Virus record (IMG/VR): IMGVR_UViG_3300048691_000203
Location: 1-64,000 of that record
Strand: one strand, 5' to 3'
Source: a virus
DNA: 64,000 nucleotides
Within the stretch, counting starts at the first letter, position 1. Every line of letters begins with the position of its first letter. The translations under genes were made by a program, and so were the position numbers. This document shows positions 56,667 through 63,903 of this stretch, one piece after another. The notes beneath the pieces were generated by a model that was not told the DNA's origin, made no database searches, and saw only the letters and a list, made by a program, of their open reading frames with translations.

Positions 56667-58973
56667 ATGAATAACTCAAATACAACTGTCAAACCAGTAC
56701 AACTAGAAAAGCAATACGCCATCGCCGCTTTAAAAATCGCTGATTTTGGTGAAAACTGGCTCGAAACGGCAAATCGGGCGTTGGCGCTTCAAGCAACTGC
56801 ACAACAATATGAGTACGTTACAATCACAGCAGAGCAGGCGCGTGAGCTTGGGGCTGGTGCTGAATATTATCAGCCTGTATCCGATCGATGGATCAAGTGT
56901 GATTTGCTTACAAAATTTCCCGTCAGTTTTTCCGACGGTGAGGTTATCAAATACCGAGCCATCAAGCAAACACTGCCGATTGCCAACCAAAAACCCCACC
57001 AAGCCGCCCTTCAAGCTGAGTATGCAAAGCAAGTTAAAGATGATACAACTGGATTTTATTTGTGGCAGTTTCAAGCTGGCTATGGTGGTTGGCTGACTTG
57101 CAAAAATGCACCTGCATTTTTAAGCGGCTGCAAATATCGCTACACAGACATCTCTTGCTACGTTTCAAAAGACAGTGAGCCAGCTATCAGGATGTTACGC
57201 ATGGAGGCTCGGGAGTTGCAGTCTAAGCTGGGTGATACGGTTGAGTGGTTCAACCCTGAAAACGACAAAGTAAGTGCGGGGATAGAGCTTGTGTTTAATG
57301 AGCAAGGTACTTACACCTACCACAACAAAGCCAGTGAAATCACTCTAGTAGAGCAGCAATATGAAAAAGACTGGTTAAAACTTGACACAGACAAACAGCA
57401 AGAAAGCGAATACATCACAGCAAAGCAGGCGCGAGAGCTTGGGGTGGGAAATGCTGAGTGGAGAAGTGGCGGATATTCTGATTGGCAAACTTGCGACGAG
57501 GACTTCCAATATTTTTCACTTGGGGTTGAATACCGCGCCATCAAGCAAGCACAGGCTGAAACCATTATCAAACATTTTGGGACTATTCATGAGGAAAATG
57601 GAAAGCTCATGTTTACTGACTTCTCGGTAGATGGTTGTGGGTCAACAGATGCCAGCCAGACAGCCATAGCAAAGGCAGCAATTAAACGCATTGAGGCTAG
57701 CTTAAAGCAAGCACAGCCAGAGCCAACATCCTCAGAGTATGTAGAAGGGTATGTAGAAGGGTATGTTGAAGGGTTTAATGATGCTTGCAAGCCAAAAACC
57801 CAGCCTGAGCCAGTAATAACTGCACTTGAAGAAATCAATAAGCGCATTGATAAAAACCTTGAGGGATTTCACAACGACGAGGCGATTTCTCCTGAACTTG
57901 AAGGCTTAGCTGAAAAGGCTATTGCAAAACTAAACTCTGAGCCAGTCGAAACAGAGGAAGAAAGTAATGCGTCGTGGGCTGCAATTGATGCGCCAATCCC
58001 ACATGCCGACCTTCGCGTTGAGTACATCCGTCAGCGTGATGCTGTGCCTTGCGAGTTGGGGTTTTATTTGTGGGAGCGAAAAGACAAAGGCATGGCAGAC
58101 TTTGCAAAACTTGGAGTGCCTCCCGCCTTCTACCCTTTTCACGAATACCGCTGCACAGACATAAGCTGCTATGTTTCAAAAGACGGTGAGCCAGCTATCA
58201 GGATGCTTAGAACTGAGGCGCAGGCTTTGCAGGCTAAGTTGGGTGATACGGTTGAGTGGAATCTCTTTGGTACTACTTTACAGTGGGAAGGTGAGGTTTT
58301 TACCTTTGACGTTGAAAGAACTTACACCTACCGCACCAAAGCCACCATCAAACTGGATGGGCGCATGGTCACGCGAGAGCAGGCAGCGGCTGAGTGGAAG
58401 ACTAAAAAAGAGACGCATGAGATGTGGTTTCAGTTTGGTAAACTGAGCTGGACAGACGTTATTGGCTTTCCTACGAATCTTATCGATTACTTCATCATTA
58501 GTAATGATTGTGAGTACGAACTCCGACCAAAGGCGCTAAAGCAAGTTAGCTGGAGTGATATGCCACAATTTGTGAAAGTTCAACACAAAACAACAAAACA
58601 AACATTCGCTTTTTTGGGTGTAGATACGTTCGGTTATTTGGCAGTGTTTCGTAGAGATTGTGATGACTATTCCTACAATCCACCTACAATCCACCTACAA
58701 TCCACCTACAATCCACCTACAATCCACCTACAATCCACCTACAATCCACCTGCACTTGAACTCGCCCCAACCAATGAGCAGCCTTGGATGTATTGGGGCG
58801 GTGGTGAATGTCCTGTGCCAGATGGTTGTACGTTTGAAGTGGTGCACCGAAGTGGCAATGTTCGCAGTCAAAAAGAAGTGACCGACTGGACCCATACTGA
58901 CCACGCCGGCGACATCATTGCTTACCGAATCACAGGCATAGCTGAAGGCTACAAGATGGAAGGTTCTGTATGA
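56667..58973 (+). CDS. Large modular early protein with duplicated domains (768 aa)
   Basis: It consists of at least two module types, each present twice. One is T/KQARELG...W..C....F..G..YRAIKQ (about residues 51-100 and 250-290). The other is a stretch of about 100 residues with FYLW, YTDISCYVSKD.EPAIRMLR.EA..LQ.KLGDTVEW and TYTYH/R.KA (about 115-225 and 455-555). Near residues 355-370 is an EGYVEGYVEGF repeat, and near 669-694 an 11-bp DNA repeat encodes YNPPTIHLQST units. The end (WMYWGGGECPVPDG...GDIIAYRI) is a domain found in many phage early proteins. Function unknown; the duplicated DNA segments invite recombination. Confidence 0.6.
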   Translation: MNNSNTTVKPVQLEKQYAIAALKIADFGENWLETANRALALQATAQQYEYVTITAEQARELGAGAEYYQPVSDRWIKCDLLTKFPVSFSDGEVIKYRAIKQTLPIANQKPHQAALQAEYAKQVKDDTTGFYLWQFQAGYGGWLTCKNAPAFLSGCKYRYTDISCYVSKDSEPAIRMLRMEARELQSKLGDTVEWFNPENDKVSAGIELVFNEQGTYTYHNKASEITLVEQQYEKDWLKLDTDKQQESEYITAKQARELGVGNAEWRSGGYSDWQTCDEDFQYFSLGVEYRAIKQAQAETIIKHFGTIHEENGKLMFTDFSVDGCGSTDASQTAIAKAAIKRIEASLKQAQPEPTSSEYVEGYVEGYVEGFNDACKPKTQPEPVITALEEINKRIDKNLEGFHNDEAISPELEGLAEKAIAKLNSEPVETEEESNASWAAIDAPIPHADLRVEYIRQRDAVPCELGFYLWERKDKGMADFAKLGVPPAFYPFHEYRCTDISCYVSKDGEPAIRMLRTEAQALQAKLGDTVEWNLFGTTLQWEGEVFTFDVERTYTYRTKATIKLDGRMVTREQAAAEWKTKKETHEMWFQFGKLSWTDVIGFPTNLIDYFIISNDCEYELRPKALKQVSWSDMPQFVKVQHKTTKQTFAFLGVDTFGYLAVFRRDCDDYSYNPPTIHLQSTYNPPTIHLQSTYNPPALELAPTNEQPWMYWGGGECPVPDGCTFEVVHRSGNVRSQKEVTDWTHTDHAGDIIAYRITGIAEGYKMEGSV
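57737..57772 (+). repeat. Three 12-bp tandem repeats
   Basis: GTATGTAGAAGG occurs twice and GTATGTTGAAGG once, in frame, encoding repeated YVEG. Confidence 0.85.
58672..58748 (+). repeat. Seven perfect 11-bp tandem repeats in coding sequence
   Basis: CCTACAATCCA is repeated seven times without mismatch. Because 11 is not a multiple of 3, the frame cycles every 33 bases and the array is open in all three frames of this strand. Gain or loss of one unit would shift the frame of the last 75 residues. Confidence 0.95.
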
Positions 58974-59110
58974 CTACGCTATGCATACTTTCAATAGCCT
59001 TTGCGTTTCTTGCAGGGGTCAGTGATGATGACTATACACAAATAATTTTTGTATCATTATGCTTGACGTGCTTCATTGCTTTAGTAGCTAACGGAATTTG
59101 GGCTTTATGA
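58970..59110 (+). CDS. Small membrane protein (46 aa)
   Basis: ATG 58970 overlaps the previous stop (ATGA). The product has two hydrophobic stretches (CILSIAFAFLAG and IIFVSLCLTCFIALVANGI), so one or two membrane segments. It belongs to a chain of overlapping small genes up to 60447. Function unknown. Confidence 0.55.
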   Translation: MTTLCILSIAFAFLAGVSDDDYTQIIFVSLCLTCFIALVANGIWAL

Positions 59111-59319
59111 CTACCCGCGCATTTACCGTAGAGGTGACGGGGTGTACAATTTGCCCATACTATCGTGAAGAGTGGGATTCCAGTTTGGCTCAATGTAGCA
59201 AAGTTTTTCGTAACCAAGTTACTTTAGTCCGGGAAAACAAAGATGGCATCACTGAATCATGCCCAATGTTCGATAAATCTTTTGTGAAGGATAAGAAGAA
59301 ATGGCCAACAACGACTTAG
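59107..59319 (+). CDS. Small four-Cys protein (70 aa)
   Basis: Start ATG 59107 overlaps the previous stop by 4 bases. C13-x2-C16, C30 and C52 suggest a zinc-binding or redox protein (GCTICPYYREEW). It overlaps the next gene by 19 bases. No family recognised. Confidence 0.55.
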   Translation: MTTRAFTVEVTGCTICPYYREEWDSSLAQCSKVFRNQVTLVRENKDGITESCPMFDKSFVKDKKKWPTTT

Positions 59320-59450
59320 CAATAATCATTGAAAGCACTTGGCATTTAATCAATAAGACAGCACCTAACAGTGAAAGCTACCGACCATTAGCAGCGCAAT
59401 TTAAAGAACTTCTTTTAGAACAACTAAGACGCGCAAAGGAATCCGAATGA
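59301..59450 (+). CDS. Small protein (49 aa)
   Basis: ATG 59301 follows AAGAAGAA and overlaps the end of the previous gene by 19 bases; its stop overlaps the next start (ATGA). The product is helical (LAIIIESTWHLIN, LAAQFKELLLEQLRRAKE). Support is mainly the coupled overlap pattern and coding-like sequence. Confidence 0.5.
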   Translation: MANNDLAIIIESTWHLINKTAPNSESYRPLAAQFKELLLEQLRRAKESE

Positions 59451-60001
59451 CACCTACCCCAGAGCAGATAGTAAAATGGCGCGAAGAGTTTGAACTATGG
59501 TGCCGTTGGCGCAAAGCCGAGCTTAGGATAAAAGCTGATGGCTCTTATTATTTCGACGTGCCAGAGTTTCAATGGGTCGCCTACCTACGCGCCTGTACTG
59601 AACAAAACAAAGAAATTGAAGTGCTAAAAGCGACTATCACAGATCTCACTCCACTTGCTAAATTTGGTGCTGAGGTCGCGCATCACGTAGATGGGCTAGG
59701 GGCAATATCAACGAAGGTTGTTTGGAGCATCGCTGAGCGATTCGGCGTTCTCACGGATGATGGTAGTGAGTATACATCAAACGTAGGACCTACCATTGAA
59801 ACCCTGTTGGACGACCAATACACTGCACCAACCAAAACGCAACAAGGTATGTTGGGACCCATTACAGCTGCTGACATTACAAGCGAGATGTACGCTGAGT
59901 GGAATAAAGTATTCGGATCCGATATGAGTTCCCCGTGCCCCAACGATAGTGCAGTTATGGCTGCAGCAATTTGCGCTTACTTAAAATTTGCGAACCTATG
60001 A
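59447..60001 (+). CDS. Early protein of unknown function (184 aa)
   Basis: The N-terminal 55 residues (PEQIVKWREEFELWCRW, then FQWVAYLRACTEQNKEIE) resemble a short helical phage domain often found repeated in early proteins; a coiled segment follows. The rest (60-184) has no known motif. It is coupled on both sides by 4-base overlaps. Confidence 0.6.
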   Translation: MTPTPEQIVKWREEFELWCRWRKAELRIKADGSYYFDVPEFQWVAYLRACTEQNKEIEVLKATITDLTPLAKFGAEVAHHVDGLGAISTKVVWSIAERFGVLTDDGSEYTSNVGPTIETLLDDQYTAPTKTQQGMLGPITAADITSEMYAEWNKVFGSDMSSPCPNDSAVMAAAICAYLKFANL

Positions 60002-60447
60002 AAACACTAACAATTACTGCAGACCACGACTGGGCATTTGATGCCTTTTTGGATGAGATTGTCGACTACGATTTTTTTTTTGGTAACCCTGTGACCCGCC
60101 GAGATGTTTCTGTCTCACATTCTAAGTATGATTTTGTGTGTGGATATGAAGCAAGTGTAGCTCAACATCAAACTGAAGTTGAGGACACGGCTAAAGACAT
60201 CACTCACGCCTTGGATACTATCATCGAATATGCTACTGAAACAACCACTCAATTAGCATACATTGCACAATTAACAAAACAACTCAAGATCGCTTCTAAG
60301 AATGCTGATCGTTACGAGTGGCTACGCAACTACCTTATCAGCGATGATACTCAACACGACGACGCCATAATTTTTGCGCGTACGACAAACTCTTTTGATA
60401 GTACAATTGATACCTTGATCCACAGAGACCTCACACCAACTACATAG
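59998..60447 (+). CDS. Early protein of unknown function (149 aa)
   Basis: Start ATG 59998 overlaps the previous stop; an upstream start at 59971 is not needed. Residues 20-40 are Asp/Phe-rich, encoded across a run of ten T (60072-60081). Residues 65-115 form helices (ITHALDTIIEYATETTTQLAYIA), ending ASKNADRYEWLRNYL, a string common to small phage early proteins. Function unknown. Confidence 0.55.
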   Translation: MKTLTITADHDWAFDAFLDEIVDYDFFFGNPVTRRDVSVSHSKYDFVCGYEASVAQHQTEVEDTAKDITHALDTIIEYATETTTQLAYIAQLTKQLKIASKNADRYEWLRNYLISDDTQHDDAIIFARTTNSFDSTIDTLIHRDLTPTT

Positions 60448-60458
60448 AAAGCAGAGAC

Positions 60459-60716
60459 ATGAACGTAAAACCTGGCGACAAAGCAAAAATTATTAAATCA
60501 ATCGACGGTATGTCTGTTGGCAAAATTGTCACCGTTATATCGCTAACTGGAACCCACAGCAAATATGGAACTGTCTGGCGAGTTGAGGGTGCCGGATTGG
60601 TATCAGAATATGGTGGCGTAGGTGCCAATGCAGATGTCCCTGATGACTGGCTTCAGAAGATTGAACCAGATGATGGGGTGCTTACGAAAGACAAGAAGTT
60701 AGAGTTGGTCGATTGA
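60459..60716 (+). CDS. Small KOW/SH3-like protein (85 aa)
   Basis: The product reads as a small beta barrel (MNVKPGDKAKIIKSIDG, then GKIVTVISL), similar to KOW or SH3-like domains used in RNA or ribosome contacts, with an acidic C-terminus. GAGACATGAAC shows a weak ribosome site. The assignment is tentative. Confidence 0.5.
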   Translation: MNVKPGDKAKIIKSIDGMSVGKIVTVISLTGTHSKYGTVWRVEGAGLVSEYGGVGANADVPDDWLQKIEPDDGVLTKDKKLELVD

Positions 60717-60757
60717 AACCAATACCAACACTGTGGATAATCTAAACTTCAATTAAC

Positions 60758-60763
60758 TATAAT
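60758..60763 (+). promoter_or_regulatory. Possible promoter -10 (TATAAT) without clear -35
   Basis: A perfect TATAAT lies 14 bases before the 139-aa gene, but the expected -35 position lacks TTGAC. It may be a weaker or activator-dependent start. Confidence 0.4.
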
Positions 60764-60776
60764 AGCGCCTAATACT

Positions 60777-61196
60777 ATGCAAAAAACTACAATCACTACA
60801 CCTCTTCAATACAATTCCTCACAAGATTGTTTTCAGATTACATTAACACGCGACCAACTTGCTCAGTTGGGGTTTGCTCCAAATCAAGCTGACATCATCT
60901 GGGACAAGTACCCTCAGATCCCAGCTGTTACGACTCGCCAAGAACCATTACGCCAGTATCGCGTTGTATCCAAAACAATTATCAGTGAAATCAACACTGT
61001 AACAGCCGCAAGTGGTGATGAAGCTCTGAAACTGATTCAAGCAGCACAAAGCGCTGCGGTTGCTTGTGGGGGTCAATTTGTGGTGAACATCGACGATGTT
61101 GTTGACGAAGAATACACAGTCGAAGAAGTTGTTACATCAAGGTCTCTGCTTGATAATCTTACTCACAATCAGTACGTCAATCCCAACCTAATTTAA
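60777..61196 (+). CDS. Early protein of unknown function (139 aa)
   Basis: A mixed alpha/beta protein with an acidic part near residues 100-118. No motif recognised. Its TAA overlaps the ATG of the phosphatase gene by one base, so the two are coupled. The start is ATG 60777, 13 bases after a TATAAT. Confidence 0.55.
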   Translation: MQKTTITTPLQYNSSQDCFQITLTRDQLAQLGFAPNQADIIWDKYPQIPAVTTRQEPLRQYRVVSKTIISEINTVTAASGDEALKLIQAAQSAAVACGGQFVVNIDDVVDEEYTVEEVVTSRSLLDNLTHNQYVNPNLI

Positions 61197-61960
61197 TGGA
61201 CATATTGAAGTTCCCACTCAACACAGCCGGACGAGATTTCTTTGTCGGTGATATTCACGGCAGCTTCCATCTGTTGGATGAAGCTCTGGATCGTGTTGAG
61301 TTCAACCCACTTGTGGATCGTGTATTTTCTGTCGGTGACTTAGTCGACCGAGGGCGAGAGTCGATCCGAGCAATTGATTGGATCACTCACCCTGCATTCC
61401 ATACGGTCCTTGGAAATCATGAATTGATGGCAATGCAGTACACTGGGTTAGAGTCCGTTCCTCGATATGTCGGAAGGATCACTGAGTATGAATATTCATA
61501 CCATGGTGGAGATTGGCTACTGGATGAAACTCAAGTAAGACGAGTTGAGGTAGCAACAATATTCCAGAAGTTACCCATCGCAATAGAAGTCGAAACGGTA
61601 GTTGGACGAGTGGGTGTGATTCATGCTGAGGTACCTAATGGTACCTGGACACACACCGATTCAATTGCAAGGGATTCACCAGCAGCAACCGCAGCACTGT
61701 GGGGGCGAGGTAAAATAAAATCTGGAGATTATAGTGTAGTCTCAAATATCGATTATGTTGTTGTTGGTCATACCATAGTGAATGTGCCGGTGATGTTGGG
61801 GAATGTCTGCTACATCGACACAGGTGCAGTATATTCTTACATGCCTAATAGTCCACACTACAGTAAAGATCGCACCCTCACGCTAGTTGAGGCAAAAGAT
61901 TTGCCTGCAATTCCATCTGCATCTTCCCTCGATCAATCTAAAATTTCTTATGGGTATTGA
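61196..61960 (+). CDS. PPP-family metallophosphatase (lambda PP/ApaH-like)
   Basis: The 254-aa enzyme has the three PPP signatures GDIHG (18-22), GDLVDRG (47-53) and GNHE (73-76), with later metal-binding His in VIHAEVP and VGHTIV. These enzymes remove phosphate from Ser/Thr/Tyr residues or split diadenosine tetraphosphate; lambda phosphatase and bacterial ApaH are the nearest types. Substrate here is open. With the HD hydrolase it makes an early pair acting on phosphorylated signals. Confidence 0.9.
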   Translation: MDILKFPLNTAGRDFFVGDIHGSFHLLDEALDRVEFNPLVDRVFSVGDLVDRGRESIRAIDWITHPAFHTVLGNHELMAMQYTGLESVPRYVGRITEYEYSYHGGDWLLDETQVRRVEVATIFQKLPIAIEVETVVGRVGVIHAEVPNGTWTHTDSIARDSPAATAALWGRGKIKSGDYSVVSNIDYVVVGHTIVNVPVMLGNVCYIDTGAVYSYMPNSPHYSKDRTLTLVEAKDLPAIPSASSLDQSKISYGY

Positions 61961-61962
61961 CA

Positions 61963-62142
61963 ATGAAGACCACAATAAACCAACTAAAATCGCTTGGGGA
62001 CGCTACAGTCGAGATGCGATTCCATCTTTGTAAGAAGTACGCTGATGATGAGTTATTTCCAGTATCTGTTGTGTTTGATCTCCCCGTATACTATCAATTG
62101 TGGGACGCTACATATGCTACCCATCACCGCCGTTGGGTATGA
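61963..62142 (+). CDS. N-terminal part of a probably frameshifted early protein
   Basis: The 59-aa product ends ATYATHHRRWV just as the next frame takes over with YEREVRLFAVTCARKV. ATG 61963 is preferred over TTG 61957. With one base fewer in the GGG at 62135-62137, the two frames would join as RRW-YEREV into one protein of about 176 aa that resembles a widespread phage early domain. See the downstream part. Confidence 0.5.
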   Translation: MKTTINQLKSLGDATVEMRFHLCKKYADDELFPVSVVFDLPVYYQLWDATYATHHRRWV

Positions 62143-62494
62143 GCGTGAAGTTCGACTATTTGCTGTAACCTGTGCACGAAAGGTCATACGCCCAGACTTC
62201 GATCCTGAGGTTTTACACGCCATAGCCGTAGCTGAGCGCTTTGTGTACGGCAGCGCCACGGCTGAAGAACTACACGCCACAAACAACGCATCTAAGCGAG
62301 TTGCTCTCGCGGCTGGACGCCGGGTCCCTACCGATTTTCGTTTTTACAGTGCTAGGATTGTTGTCGGTGTGACAGATCGTGTGGTGGATGCATTTACAGT
62401 CGCTGGACTTGCTCGAAATATATCCGAGTATACTCACCACGACCAAAAGAGGTTGATTATTAAAATGTGTGAACAGCCTGTTGACTTAGGTTAG
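62114..62494 (+). CDS. C-terminal part of a probably frameshifted early protein
   Basis: Read alone, the start would be ATG 62114 (126 aa). The conserved-looking sequence begins at YEREVRLFAVTCARKV and continues AERFVYGSATAEELHATNNASK, a common phage domain in which the Arg-Glu and Cys-Ala-Arg strings belong to the same fold as the upstream piece. Either two overlapping genes or one gene with a +1 shift. Its end contains promoter P4. Confidence 0.5.
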   Translation: MLPITAVGYEREVRLFAVTCARKVIRPDFDPEVLHAIAVAERFVYGSATAEELHATNNASKRVALAAGRRVPTDFRFYSARIVVGVTDRVVDAFTVAGLARNISEYTHHDQKRLIIKMCEQPVDLG

Positions 62495-62508
62495 AATCTG
62501 TGTATAAT
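62481..62508 (+). promoter_or_regulatory. Sigma70-like early promoter (P4)
   Basis: TTGACT (62481-62486), 16-bp spacer, TATAAT (62503-62508), followed by AGACCCTAAGAGCAA shared with P5. It overlaps the end of the upstream gene. Confidence 0.85.
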
Positions 62509-62556
62509 AGACCCTAAGAGCAATCGAAAGCTCACCACAGGAGATTTTTTTTAATC

Positions 62557-62898
62557 ATGATTGCCACAATCAAGGGTCCAACCGGTTGGACAGCTCCAAC
62601 CTACATTAATTATGGCGGTGGTGCGGAACTACACATTGTTACTCACAAATCTCTTTCTGGTATAATTTCTACGTTCGTTGAAATCCTCCCTACCCGATTT
62701 GTGATGGAGTCTGGTATTGTTAGGTACGCGGCGCGTTCCGACTTCAGAAAAACATACATGACCTCTACCGGTAAGTGTACAGAGAAGAAGGTTGCAATGC
62801 AACAGTATGAAGGACTGCAACGTCTGGATGAAATCAAGGCTGATTGTGCTGCTTTTTATGCTGCGACAATGCAGTCCATAGAGAAAGATGTGGTGTAA
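62557..62898 (+). CDS. Early protein of unknown function (113 aa)
   Basis: A strong AGGAGA site precedes the ATG after promoter P4. The product has two beta-rich parts and a C-terminal helix (RLDEIKADCAAFYAAT). No motif recognised. It starts a four-gene unit with two membrane proteins and a lipoprotein. Confidence 0.6.
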   Translation: MIATIKGPTGWTAPTYINYGGGAELHIVTHKSLSGIISTFVEILPTRFVMESGIVRYAARSDFRKTYMTSTGKCTEKKVAMQQYEGLQRLDEIKADCAAFYAATMQSIEKDVV

Positions 62899-62901
62899 AG
62901 T

Positions 62902-63096
62902 ATGGTACTTGATTTAAAACTAGTTGCGCTCGTTGGTGCATGCTTGGTGCTTCTGAAACTCGTAGGCTTTATTGTTCAGCCTTGGTGGATTACACTCGCA
63001 CCAGCATATGCACCACTTGTATTATTCGCACTCGGATGGGCATTTTTGTGCCTGTGGGATCGCAAATTAATTGGATTTAAGAGGATTAAAAAATGA
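62902..63096 (+). CDS. Small membrane protein (64 aa)
   Basis: Two hydrophobic segments (LVALVGACLVLLKLVGFIV and APLVLFALGWAFLCLW) with a basic C-terminus (KLIGFKRIKK) predict a two-pass membrane protein. It starts 3 bases after the upstream stop and overlaps the next gene by 4. Confidence 0.6.
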   Translation: MVLDLKLVALVGACLVLLKLVGFIVQPWWITLAPAYAPLVLFALGWAFLCLWDRKLIGFKRIKK

Positions 63097-63338
63097 ACTT
63101 ATATCAACATCTGGTATTCTTGCTCCCAGCAGCAATTTGCGTGGGTACTTTTGTGCTGTCTTTGAAATGGTTTGATGATGATCATGTACTCACTACTATT
63201 GGTGGTACAATGAGCTTGGTCGTGAGTGCAGTATTTTTAGTAGTTTGGTTAGCGAATGTGATTGATGTATACCAACACACGATCAACAACACCTTTAACC
63301 AGATTCGCCAATTATACACTATGTTAGGAACACTATGA
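63093..63338 (+). CDS. Small membrane protein (81 aa)
   Basis: Two membrane segments (LVFLLPAAICVGTFVLSL and MSLVVSAVFLVVWLANVI) and a soluble C-terminus of about 25 residues. Coupled by ATGA-type overlaps to both neighbours. A holin-like or exclusion role is possible but not shown. Confidence 0.55.
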   Translation: MNLYQHLVFLLPAAICVGTFVLSLKWFDDDHVLTTIGGTMSLVVSAVFLVVWLANVIDVYQHTINNTFNQIRQLYTMLGTL

Positions 63339-63466
63339 AGTATATTTGTGCAGCACTAATCGTACTACTGCTGACAGGGTGCTTGAAAGTTAACAGGGTA
63401 ACAGCCACTGAATCATCTGCCCAGCTGAGGTTTTTCTCCAATCATTACTGGCGGCGGCGTGTGTAA
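63335..63466 (+). CDS. Small lipoprotein (43 aa)
   Basis: ATG 63335 overlaps the previous stop. The product has a basic start, a hydrophobic core and LLTGC with the lipobox Cys at residue 16, then about 27 residues. It may be an outer-membrane lipoprotein such as an exclusion factor or an Rz1-like spanin part, but it lacks the Pro-rich body of Rz1. Confidence 0.5.
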   Translation: MKYICAALIVLLLTGCLKVNRVTATESSAQLRFFSNHYWRRRV

Positions 63467-63477
63467 ATGGAAATAGC

Positions 63478-63588
63478 ATGATTCGTATTCGATTTGTATC
63501 TGCAGATCTCACTACAACGGCCCATGTTGATGTGGCCACGTGGGTGTATGAGTACACCACATCATCTTACCACATAAAAACTTGTTAA
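63478..63588 (+). CDS. Very small protein (36 aa)
   Basis: A short open frame from ATG 63478 with coding-like composition (MIRIRFVSADLTTTAHVDV) 11 bases after the lipoprotein. No ribosome site stands out, so support is limited. Confidence 0.35.
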   Translation: MIRIRFVSADLTTTAHVDVATWVYEYTTSSYHIKTC

Positions 63589-63608
63589 TATATTTCTGGT
63601 GATTTTTG

Positions 63609-63636
63609 TTGACCCTATCCAAAATTGGGGTATAAT
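63609..63636 (+). promoter_or_regulatory. Sigma70-like early promoter (P5)
   Basis: TTGACC (63609-63614), 16-bp spacer, TATAAT (63631-63636), followed by TGACCCTAAGAGCAA as after P4. Confidence 0.88.
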
Positions 63637-63669
63637 TGACCCTAAGAGCAACCATACAGGAACTACTAG

Positions 63670-63888
63670 ATGCAACCAATCACCCTTCACACTAAATTTG
63701 GCAAGCAACACGCCTCAGTGGTAGTAACACCAGTCGCACTGGAAAGTGACTACATATCCGTTCACGTGGGTACACTTCAAGACGCGCTACTTGCTGCATA
63801 TTGCTATCGAAAGTCTGGGGAAGTTAAAATCGAAGAATCCCCCAATATTGGTGGATATGTCATTGTCGTGTATTACAACAAAGCTTAA
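63670..63888 (+). CDS. Small early protein (72 aa)
   Basis: ACAGGAA precedes the ATG by 9 bases. The product is a small alpha/beta protein (LHTKFGKQHASVVVTPVAL, then GYVIVVYYN). No motif recognised. First gene behind promoter P5. Confidence 0.6.
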   Translation: MQPITLHTKFGKQHASVVVTPVALESDYISVHVGTLQDALLAAYCYRKSGEVKIEESPNIGGYVIVVYYNKA

Positions 63889-63903
63889 TTAACACCAACT
63901 ATC

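Noticed and set aside
57737-57772. 12-bp repeat as a phase switch
   Set aside because: The unit is a multiple of three, so copy-number change would only alter length by four residues per unit and not the frame.
60072-60081. Run of ten T in an early gene as a possible frameshift site
   Set aside because: The gene reads through without any sign of a second coding frame. It may vary by slippage, but nothing in the sequence points to a programmed shift.
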